Assembly: GCA_040768125.1 (NCBI GenBank)
Contig: JAXGNG010000002.1
Coordinates: 372,001-436,000 of the forward strand
Origin: RBG-16-49-21 sp040768125
GTDB lineage: Bacteria > Spirochaetota > UBA4802 > UBA5550
Direction of reading: 5' to 3'
Length of the DNA: 64,000 bases
Below are positions 52,466 through 60,243 of this stretch, one piece after another. Position 1 is the stretch's first letter. The number at the start of each line of letters is the position of its first letter. The position numbers and the translations under genes are program-made. The notes below the pieces were generated by a model. It worked only from the letters and a program-made list of their open reading frames with translations, did no database searches and was not told where the DNA came from.

Positions 52466-54948
52466 TGTTCGAGTTCACCAAGAGATCCAGGAAAGTGCTG
52501 GAAATCATGGCCCAGAGCGAGGGGAAAAGGCTCAACGCCGAAACGCTCGAGCCGGACCATATAATGATTTCCCTGCTGAAGGACGATGAGTCCGTTGCCG
52601 CGCGGATCATGAAAAACCTCGGCATTGACTTCGACAGGTTCATCCAGGAAATCGAAATCGCCGCGAGGCGGGACCGCGCCACTATCATCCTCGGCAAAAT
52701 ACCTCTCGGCGTACAGTACCGTAAAATAATCGAGATGTCCAAGGAAGAGGCGCGGAAACTGAGAAATTCATACATAGGGACCGAGCACCTTCTCCTCGCG
52801 ATCTTCCGTGAAGGGACCTGCGCGGGTCTCGACACCCTTCTCCGGAGCGGAATCGACTACGGTGTGATCAGAAACGAGATCCTCCGGGTACTGGGCGTGA
52901 AAATCAACGGGGATAAACAGACGAAGGTTAAGGCGGCGAAGCAGCCGGCCCTTGAGGAGTTCGCGCGGGACCTCACGCGAATGGCCCTCGATAACCTCCT
53001 TGACCCGGTAATTGGCCGCGAGGACGAGTTGTCGCGCATGATCCGGATACTTTCCAGGAAAAAGAAGAACAATCCGATCCTGATCGGCGAGGCGGGCGTT
53101 GGGAAGACCGCCATCGTCGAAGGCCTTGCCCAGCGTATCGTGAAAAAGGAGGTTCCCGAGCCCCTCCATAACAAGCGCGTGCTGTCGCTCGACATGGCCG
53201 CAATCGTGGCGGGGACAAAATACCGCGGGGAATTCGAGGAGCGGCTCAAGCGGGTGGTGAAGGAAATAATCGATGAAACGGGCATCATAATATTCATCGA
53301 CGAGGTGCATACCCTGATCGGGGCGGGAGCCGCCGAGGGGGCCATCGACGCGGCTAACATATTGAAACCGGCCCTTGCCCGGGGCGAGCTCCAGTGCATC
53401 GGTGCGACGACCCTGAACGAATACAAGATGTACGTTGAGAAAGATACGGCACTGGTACGGCGCTTCCAGCCGATCCTGGTTGAAGAGCCCGATGTTAACG
53501 AGACGATTGAAATACTCAGGGGGCTCAGGGAGCGCTTCGAGGGACACCACAAGGTGCGATTCATGGAGGAATCCCTGGTCCGGGCGGCGACAATGGCGGA
53601 GCGGTATATCAATGACCGGTGCCTGCCTGACAAGGCCATCGATATCATCGACGAGGCGGGGGCCATGGCGCGCCTTGAAAAATACGACCTTCCCGAAGAT
53701 ATCGTCGCACTTGAATCGGAGATCGAGGGCCTGGTGTCGAAGAAAAACGAGCTGGTGCTGGCCCAGGAATACGAGCAGGCCGCAGCGGTCAGGGACCTGA
53801 TAAATGAAAAGCGGGAGCTCTTCGCCGCCAAGCTCGAGAGCTGGCATGAAAAGAGGGACGAGTACGAAATACTGGTGACGCCGGACCAGATATCGCTGAT
53901 AGTTTCAGAAAGCACGGGCATCCCCGTGAAGAGCATCGAGGAATCGGAGTCGGCGAAACTGATACGCATGGAGGAGGAGCTCCACCGGCGGGTCGTGGGG
54001 CAGGATGACGCGATCAGCGCGGTATGCCGGTCCATCAGGAGATCCAGGATAGGCCTGGGCAGCGACGGCAGGCCCATGGGGGCCTTCATGTTCCTCGGGC
54101 CCACGGGAGTGGGGAAGACCGAACTGGCGAAGGCATTGGCTGAATTCCTTTTCGGCGACGAGAGGAACCTCATCCGCGTGGACATGTCCGAGTACATGGA
54201 AAAGCATTCCGTGGCCAGGCTGATAGGCGCGCCTCCTGGTTATATCGGGTACGAAGAAGGCGGTCAGCTCACCGAGAGGATCCGGAGGAAACCCTACTCG
54301 GTCCTTCTCCTCGATGAAATCGAAAAGGCCCATCCCGACGTGTTCAACATCCTCCTGCAGATATTTGAGGAGGGAGAGCTCACCGACGGATCGGGGACCA
54401 CCGTCAGCTTCCGGGACGCTATCGTGATCATGACCTCCAATCTCGGGACCCGCGAATACCAGAAGATGGGAAAGATGGGGTTCGGAGGAGAAGAGACAAG
54501 GGATGACGGGGCCAGGGAAAAGGTCACCGATGAACTCAGGCGCGCGTTCAGCCCGGAGTTCCTCAACAGGATCGACGAGGTGGTGTACTTCCACCGCCTT
54601 GACCGGGGGCATCTCGGAAAAATCGTCGATATGATGCTCGGCCGGATAAACCAGAAACTGAGCGAACGGAAAATTCGGCTTGAATTTTCGGCCGGGGTAA
54701 AAAAATATCTCGTGAAAAAGGGATTCGATGACAACTCCGGGGCGCGAAACCTCAGGAGGCTCATACAGAACGAAATTGAGGACAGGCTTGCCGACGAGTT
54801 GTTGAGAGGAAAAATCCATGAGCCGGTTACCCTCAAGGTGCTTCACCGGGGCAGGACGATTCATTTCAGGCAAACGGGTGAGAGTGCCGTCGTCGACGGC
54901 GAGGAACGGGCGCGTGAGCCCGAATCCGTCGGCAATACACGAATGTGA
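52462..54948 (+). CDS. clpC: ATP-dependent Clp unfoldase ClpC
   Basis: An 828-aa class I Hsp100. It has an N-terminal Clp_N repeat pair, AAA1 (GEAGVGKTAIVEGLAQRI), the M-domain with a UVR motif (EGLVSKKNELVLAQEYEQAA...), AAA2 (GPTGVGKTELAKALAEFLF) and the D2-small domain. An MGF tripeptide after the second AAA domain is at the place of the ClpP-contacting loop. It overlaps mcsB by 4 bp (ATGA). With McsB-tagged substrates and ClpP it degrades damaged proteins. Confidence 0.95.
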   Translation: MMFEFTKRSRKVLEIMAQSEGKRLNAETLEPDHIMISLLKDDESVAARIMKNLGIDFDRFIQEIEIAARRDRATIILGKIPLGVQYRKIIEMSKEEARKLRNSYIGTEHLLLAIFREGTCAGLDTLLRSGIDYGVIRNEILRVLGVKINGDKQTKVKAAKQPALEEFARDLTRMALDNLLDPVIGREDELSRMIRILSRKKKNNPILIGEAGVGKTAIVEGLAQRIVKKEVPEPLHNKRVLSLDMAAIVAGTKYRGEFEERLKRVVKEIIDETGIIIFIDEVHTLIGAGAAEGAIDAANILKPALARGELQCIGATTLNEYKMYVEKDTALVRRFQPILVEEPDVNETIEILRGLRERFEGHHKVRFMEESLVRAATMAERYINDRCLPDKAIDIIDEAGAMARLEKYDLPEDIVALESEIEGLVSKKNELVLAQEYEQAAAVRDLINEKRELFAAKLESWHEKRDEYEILVTPDQISLIVSESTGIPVKSIEESESAKLIRMEEELHRRVVGQDDAISAVCRSIRRSRIGLGSDGRPMGAFMFLGPTGVGKTELAKALAEFLFGDERNLIRVDMSEYMEKHSVARLIGAPPGYIGYEEGGQLTERIRRKPYSVLLLDEIEKAHPDVFNILLQIFEEGELTDGSGTTVSFRDAIVIMTSNLGTREYQKMGKMGFGGEETRDDGAREKVTDELRRAFSPEFLNRIDEVVYFHRLDRGHLGKIVDMMLGRINQKLSERKIRLEFSAGVKKYLVKKGFDDNSGARNLRRLIQNEIEDRLADELLRGKIHEPVTLKVLHRGRTIHFRQTGESAVVDGEERAREPESVGNTRM

Positions 54949-54961
54949 TGGCGGGTGACCG

Positions 54962-56257
54962 GTGGGTTCAACAATAGCTGAAAAGATATTCGATGCGCAC
55001 CGCATCGACAGCCCCGCTTCGGGGATACACGTACTGTCAATAGACGCCGTGTTCTGCCACGAGGTGACGACGCCGATCGCCATAATGGATCTCGTTGCCA
55101 GGGGGAAGGACCGGGTTTTCGATCCCACGAAGATCAAGGCCGTTATCGATCACGTGTCCCCCGCCAAGGACAGCAATACCGCCGTTCAGGGGAAGGTCCT
55201 GCGCGATTGGGCGCGCAGGCACGGAATACGCGATTTCTTCGATATAGGACGCAACGGCGTGTGCCACGCGCTTTTCCCGGAAATGGGGTTCGTGAGGCCG
55301 GGATACACCATTATCATGGGCGATTCCCATACATGCACGCACGGAGCGTTCGGCGCCTTTGCTGCCGGGGTCGGGACAACGGATCTCGAGGTTGCGATCC
55401 TGAAGGGCGTATGCGCCTTCACGGCGCCGAAAACCTTGAAAATCGACATCGCTGGAAGCCTCCAGGGGGGCGTCTTCTCGAAGGACGTGATCCTCTCGGT
55501 CATCTCAAAAATCGGGGTAAACGGGGCCACCAACATGGTCATCGAGTTCGGCGGCCCCGTCGTTGCGGCGATGAGCATGGAATCGCGAATGACCCTCTGC
55601 AACATGGCGGTCGAGGCGGGTGCCACAAGCGGAATCTGTCTCCCGGATTCCACGACGGTCGATTATCTCTGGGAGTTCATCAAGGGTGACTATCCCTCGC
55701 GGGAGGCGGCACTGGAAGATTACCGGCGGTGGGCTTCGGACGGGGACGCGAAGTACGAACGGCTCATGCGTCTCGATGTGTCCGACCTCGAGCCCCTGGC
55801 GACGTTCGGCTACCGCCCTGACCAGGTGAAGCCGGTCCGGGAACTCGAAGGCACCCCTGTGGACCAGATCTATATCGGATCCTGCACCAACGGACGCCTG
55901 GAGGATCTCCGGACCGCGGCGCGGGTACTGAAGGGCCGGACCATAAGCGACCGGGTGCGGGGCGTCGTCTCCCCGGCTACCCCGACCATTTACCGGAAGG
56001 CGATGGAGGAGGGGATCCTCAAGATATTCATGGATGCCGGTTTCTGCGTGACCAATCCCACCTGCGGCGCGTGCCTGGGCATGAGTAATGGTGTTCTCGC
56101 CCCCGGCGAAACCTGTGCCGCCACGACAAACAGGAACTTCCGGGGACGCATGGGAGAGGGGGGGATGGTCCATCTCATGAGTCCCGCCACCGCCGCGGCC
56201 ACCGCCCTTGCGGGCTCTATTATCAATTCAGAACTCTACGAAGGAAAGGACCGGTAA
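54962..56257 (+). CDS. leuC: 3-isopropylmalate dehydratase large subunit
   Basis: 431 aa with a GTG start at 54962. It belongs to the aconitase superfamily, short archaeal/LeuC2-type branch. GDSHTCTHGAFGAFAAGVGTTD and GSCTNGR, plus NPTCGACLGMSNG, supply the 4Fe-4S cysteines. It isomerises 2- and 3-isopropylmalate in leucine synthesis. Homoaconitase or dimethylmalate dehydratase are alternatives within this branch. It starts 13 bp after clpC, so may be co-transcribed. Confidence 0.9.
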   Translation: MGSTIAEKIFDAHRIDSPASGIHVLSIDAVFCHEVTTPIAIMDLVARGKDRVFDPTKIKAVIDHVSPAKDSNTAVQGKVLRDWARRHGIRDFFDIGRNGVCHALFPEMGFVRPGYTIIMGDSHTCTHGAFGAFAAGVGTTDLEVAILKGVCAFTAPKTLKIDIAGSLQGGVFSKDVILSVISKIGVNGATNMVIEFGGPVVAAMSMESRMTLCNMAVEAGATSGICLPDSTTVDYLWEFIKGDYPSREAALEDYRRWASDGDAKYERLMRLDVSDLEPLATFGYRPDQVKPVRELEGTPVDQIYIGSCTNGRLEDLRTAARVLKGRTISDRVRGVVSPATPTIYRKAMEEGILKIFMDAGFCVTNPTCGACLGMSNGVLAPGETCAATTNRNFRGRMGEGGMVHLMSPATAAATALAGSIINSELYEGKDR

Positions 56258-56781
56258 TGAGGGAATTCAGCGGAAACGTCCTGTTTCTCGACAGGTCGGA
56301 CATCAATACCGACGAGATCATACCGGCGAAATATCTCACGGAGATGACGAAGGAAGCCCTGGGCCCCCACGCACTTGGAGGACTCACACTCGAGGGCTTT
56401 AATCCCTCGAGTGACCTTGCGGGCAGGCATATCATCGTCACCCGTTCAAATTTCGGATGCGGGTCATCCAGGGAGCACGCGCCATGGGCCCTCGAGGTGA
56501 ACGGAATCGGCCTTGTCATCGCTGATAGCTTCGCGAGGATTTTCCGTCAGAACATGTACAACTGCGGCATGATGGCCGTGGAGCTTCCGGCCCGGACGAT
56601 CGATATGCTCTTCAACCTCGCCAAAAAGCATGATGTTTCGATCGAAACAGATATTGAGAATTCGACTTTCATCGTTACCGCGGGCGGGGAGGTGGAGCGG
56701 ATCGGCTTCAATCTTTCCGATTTTGACCGCCAGCTCGTCATGGCGGGGGGATGGGTCGACTTCGCCGATTCGCGGTACTGA
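56257..56781 (+). CDS. leuD: 3-isopropylmalate dehydratase small subunit
   Basis: 174 aa overlapping the leuC stop by one base (TAATG). It is a swivelling domain of the short type: DRSDINTDEIIPAKYLT, FGCGSSREHAPWAL and a C-terminal VMAGGWVDF. The substrate-recognition loop reads YLTE, which differs from the YLVY/YLRT variants reported for characterised isopropylmalate or homoaconitate enzymes. Leucine synthesis is the default call. Confidence 0.9.
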   Translation: MREFSGNVLFLDRSDINTDEIIPAKYLTEMTKEALGPHALGGLTLEGFNPSSDLAGRHIIVTRSNFGCGSSREHAPWALEVNGIGLVIADSFARIFRQNMYNCGMMAVELPARTIDMLFNLAKKHDVSIETDIENSTFIVTAGGEVERIGFNLSDFDRQLVMAGGWVDFADSRY

Positions 56782-56795
56782 TCCCCGTTACCCCC

Positions 56796-58850
56796 TCAAT
56801 CCGCGCGCCTCAGGTTTTTCCCGTCAGTCATATCTCCCGTCATCACGAAAGGCACGGAATACCATTCCCCCGAAAGGTAACCGCCGAGCCATGGCGTGAT
56901 GACGCCGGGAAGGTCCTGGATGAAATCACGCGTGAATTCAAGGGTGATGTTCAGGGGGCTCGCGACAAGTTTCCTGTCAAAAGATCCCGACATCTTGAGC
57001 CGGAGGGAGTGGGAATTGAACACGAAGGAGTTGACCTGGTACCGTTCCCCCCTGATTCCCACGTTGCCGTATATCATCGAGAAATCGATGTCCCTGATCC
57101 TGTACCTGAGTTCCGACAGGAGAATGCCGAGGCCGTCCTGGATCCCCGTGTTGACCAGTTTGCCCCTTTCGATGCTGAACTCCACTGAGCCGGTGGCCGA
57201 ATCAAGGATCCTGGCTCCCAGTTCCGTATCAACGGTCGCTTTCCCCTTCAGTATCCCGAAAAACCTGTTGTGAAATTTTTCATTGTGCGCGAGGGCACTC
57301 TGGACCCTGAGATTGTTCATATCCATGGACAGCGATATCCGCGGCGGCCCCTGGGGCATGGTGATCACGCCGCGCCCGGATACGTCTCCACCGGCGTACA
57401 TGAAGTGAAAATCGGATAATGCCAAGCTGTCGCCCGTGAGCCGGTAGTTCAGCTTGAGCCCTCCGATCTCATGCGATCCGATTGCGAGGCGCCGGGCCTC
57501 CACGAGGCCTGTTATCTCTATGGGTATATTTAGCGGCCCCCCGGTTCCGGATGAGGGACGCGCGCCGCTGTCATAAACGAAAGACTCCGACCTGACCGTG
57601 ACAAAGATGCGCGAGAGGGATGAATCCGTTGATGCGATGGAGAGCACGCACGGGTTGCCGAGGAACCGGAACGGGATGCCCGGCAGGTTGAACAAACCGT
57701 CGACGATATCGATCCGGGCGTTGAGCCCGCTCAAAAACCCTCCCTCGGGATCGTATCCTCCCTCGCTTATGGAAAGGGAGCCATTGTAGAGGCCCTGCTC
57801 GAATCGCAGGTTTCCCCGTAGCCTCCCCGACAGCCGCGCGGGAATAAAGGAGAGGAGGGGGGCCAGGTCCCTCACGGATGCGTCGATCGATGAGATCCTG
57901 AAGCGGGAAGGTTTTTTCCCCATGGGAATGACAAGCGATTCAATAAGAAATGACGATTCATCAACAGTGCCGCGCAGCGGTCCCACGGCTATCGTGCGGC
58001 CGGGGATATCGACGGTGAAGGCGCCGGCCACGCGCAATGGGGCGTCGGAGCCACGGATGGTCGACGATATACTGAGGGCTCCTTTCACCGTGTCTCCGTT
58101 AATGACGCAATCATCGATGGTTCCGTTCACCACGCGGAAGGGAAGGTCGAGCCCTCCCGCCCAGCGATATGCCCAGGCCAGGGAGGTATTGACGAGCCTG
58201 ATGCTCCCCGATACGGCGGGATCGGTCCCCGGCGTTATTGAAAGCGTGGGGCGCAGGATGCCGCGATTATCAGGAAGGATGATCTCGCAGTCCCGGATCT
58301 CGGTTTTCTCGCCGAACGTTACACTTGCGTTAATGAGGTAGTCGCCCTCGAGGGGGGCCAGGCGCGACGGGGGGTCGGCCAGGATAACGCGTGCTTCCCT
58401 GAGCCTGAGGCGCGACAGAGACGCATCGACGCCCGATCCTTCCTCGCGGCCAAACTCATCAAGGAGCTCTTCGATGCTGGAACGGCCTTTCGCGTCGAAG
58501 GTAATGGATAATGAGGCCCCCTCCAGGGTAACCGAATCGAAATCGAGGCGCATCTGAAGAATCGAGGAGGGAGAAAGGTTGAGATGCGCCCTGTCGGCCG
58601 CTATGAGGACGGGAGATGATACGTCACGCTCATGAATTGTGACGCCATCGAGGGTAAGCCCGATAAAACGGTAGCCTATCCCGCTGACCGATACGCTCCT
58701 GCCGAGGGCCGCGCTCGCACGGGACGCCGCGAATGCCAGCAGCTTTTCCTTCGGATAAAGGAGCATGAACAGCACCGCGGCGGAGGAAATGAGAAGGAGC
58801 AGGGATGCGATGATGACAAGGGCAATACTAGCTGTTCTTGCTGGCTTCAC
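56796..58850 (-). CDS. AsmA-like membrane-anchored protein
   Basis: About 684 aa from the GTG at 58850, with AAGGAAAC upstream; the ATG at 58901 would overlap the previous gene by 74 bp. One N-terminal transmembrane helix (IALVIIASLLLLISSAAVLFMLLYP) is followed by a long periplasmic beta-rich AsmA/DUF-type repeat region, with a YPKEKLLAFAASRASAALGRSVSVSGI opening typical of AsmA. Such proteins act in phospholipid or LPS traffic between the two membranes. It supports a diderm cell plan. Confidence 0.82.
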   Translation of the reverse strand: MKPARTASIALVIIASLLLLISSAAVLFMLLYPKEKLLAFAASRASAALGRSVSVSGIGYRFIGLTLDGVTIHERDVSSPVLIAADRAHLNLSPSSILQMRLDFDSVTLEGASLSITFDAKGRSSIEELLDEFGREEGSGVDASLSRLRLREARVILADPPSRLAPLEGDYLINASVTFGEKTEIRDCEIILPDNRGILRPTLSITPGTDPAVSGSIRLVNTSLAWAYRWAGGLDLPFRVVNGTIDDCVINGDTVKGALSISSTIRGSDAPLRVAGAFTVDIPGRTIAVGPLRGTVDESSFLIESLVIPMGKKPSRFRISSIDASVRDLAPLLSFIPARLSGRLRGNLRFEQGLYNGSLSISEGGYDPEGGFLSGLNARIDIVDGLFNLPGIPFRFLGNPCVLSIASTDSSLSRIFVTVRSESFVYDSGARPSSGTGGPLNIPIEITGLVEARRLAIGSHEIGGLKLNYRLTGDSLALSDFHFMYAGGDVSGRGVITMPQGPPRISLSMDMNNLRVQSALAHNEKFHNRFFGILKGKATVDTELGARILDSATGSVEFSIERGKLVNTGIQDGLGILLSELRYRIRDIDFSMIYGNVGIRGERYQVNSFVFNSHSLRLKMSGSFDRKLVASPLNITLEFTRDFIQDLPGVITPWLGGYLSGEWYSVPFVMTGDMTDGKNLRRAD

Positions 58851-60048
58851 GTTTCCTTTCCATTGCAGACTTTTTCCTGTAGAAAAGGACCGTCTTTTCA
58901 AGCTCCTGGAGATCGGTACAGATCAGCTTGCCCGCTTCGAGAAGGAAATGCTTGTCCTCGAGAAGCTGTACGGTGTACATGTCGCCTTTCTCGGGGGGAA
59001 GTCCCACCATGTTTATCAGCTCCCTCGTCCCGAATTCAAAATTGTGGACCTGCTTGGGATAGATCCTGATTTTATGCTTTTCAATCTGGATGAGGAGGGT
59101 GTCGTAGATCCTGCCCAGGGGGTCGCGAATCATAAGGTTTTCGAGCTGGCGGTAGGCGGTCCAGATTCGTTCGCTCAGAAGCTGTATGAGGCGGGTCGCC
59201 AGCTGCGGCTGTGCCTGGACCATGCTCTCGAAGTTTGACTTGTTGATCGCGAGCACTTCAACCTCGCCGAAGGTAATGGCCGAGGCGCTCCGCGGCTTGT
59301 TGTCGAGAATCGCCATCTCGCCGAAAATGTCGCCCTGTTTCAGGACCGCCAGGAGCACTTCCTCATTGACGATTTTCGTGATTTTGACCTTTCCCTGCTG
59401 TATGATGAAGAGTTCATCCCCGGGTTCGTACTCGGAGAAGATCATGGTGTTGTCGCGATAGCGGCGGTTCATTCCCACCTGCTGCCCGGGCGTGGTCGCC
59501 TTGAGAGGGGCCTTCAGCGACTGCAGGCGCTGTATGGCCTTGTCGCGGTTGGTCCCATCGGGGCGGTACTGCAGGTAGCGCTGGTAGGCGTAGGCGGCAT
59601 GATTGAAGGATTTCTGCTTCATGTAATACTCACCGGTCGTGAAGAGGTGCGTGGGATCTTCCTCGGCCACATCCTTGAAGGTGAGGTTCGTTATGGCCTG
59701 ATCGAAGTCCCGGAGCTTCCTGCTGAAAAACCTGATGATCTTCATCGCCACGGCGGGATTCTTCTGGATGAGGAGCCCGAATTTTTCGCGTTCAACGGAT
59801 ATGAGCGACACGTTCTCAAGGGCGACGGCGGATTCGATGCGCGCATGGCCGCTCATGCAGGAGACGACCCCGAAGAAATCGCCGGGTCCGAGGATCGAGA
59901 AGGGATCCGTGGAAAGGACCGGGTTCTCCTTGGCCACCTTGACCTTGCCCTTCAATATGATATAGAAATTATTCGCGTTTTTTTTGCCCTCGACGATGAC
60001 AAAGGAATTCGCGAGATAATTCTCGACTTTAAACTGGGTATCGCTCAT
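58828..60048 (-). CDS. Double cyclic-nucleotide-binding-domain regulator
   Basis: 406 aa. The first cNMP domain is at about 5-115. Its phosphate-binding cassette is degenerate: FGV at 59-61 where FGE is expected. A TPR-like helical link follows (HLFTTGEYYMKQKSFNHAAYAYQRYLQY). The second cNMP domain (about 195-300) has a canonical cassette, FGEMAILDNKPRSA (Glu244, Arg253). The C terminus (FEFGTRELINMVGLPPEKGDMYTV) is a Crp-type winged helix. Similar proteins are common in spirochaetes. It is upstream of and overlaps asmA-like. It may be the effector of the CYTH cyclase. Confidence 0.85.
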   Translation of the reverse strand: MSDTQFKVENYLANSFVIVEGKKNANNFYIILKGKVKVAKENPVLSTDPFSILGPGDFFGVVSCMSGHARIESAVALENVSLISVEREKFGLLIQKNPAVAMKIIRFFSRKLRDFDQAITNLTFKDVAEEDPTHLFTTGEYYMKQKSFNHAAYAYQRYLQYRPDGTNRDKAIQRLQSLKAPLKATTPGQQVGMNRRYRDNTMIFSEYEPGDELFIIQQGKVKITKIVNEEVLLAVLKQGDIFGEMAILDNKPRSASAITFGEVEVLAINKSNFESMVQAQPQLATRLIQLLSERIWTAYRQLENLMIRDPLGRIYDTLLIQIEKHKIRIYPKQVHNFEFGTRELINMVGLPPEKGDMYTVQLLEDKHFLLEAGKLICTDLQELEKTVLFYRKKSAMERKREASKNS

Positions 60049-60243
60049 TCTTCCTCTTCGTTTCTACCGAACCGATATGGTAATCACTAACAATAAATTC
60101 GGCAAAAAATCAAGTAATTTCCACCCTTTTATATTTTTACGCCGATGTTTTACAAACCTCGTCCATTTCTGGCTGTATGCCCCCCCCTGGCGTCATGGCG
60201 TGCGTGTGGCGGGCAGGTTGCTGGAGGGTAACCGGGACGCGCC

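Noticed and set aside
52857..54197. Long antisense open frame (446 aa) across clpC
   Set aside because: It is the mirror of a conserved gene in GC-rich DNA; composition is Ser/Arg-rich and no domain is visible. The same applies to antisense frames over glpB, hslO, pgi and leuC.
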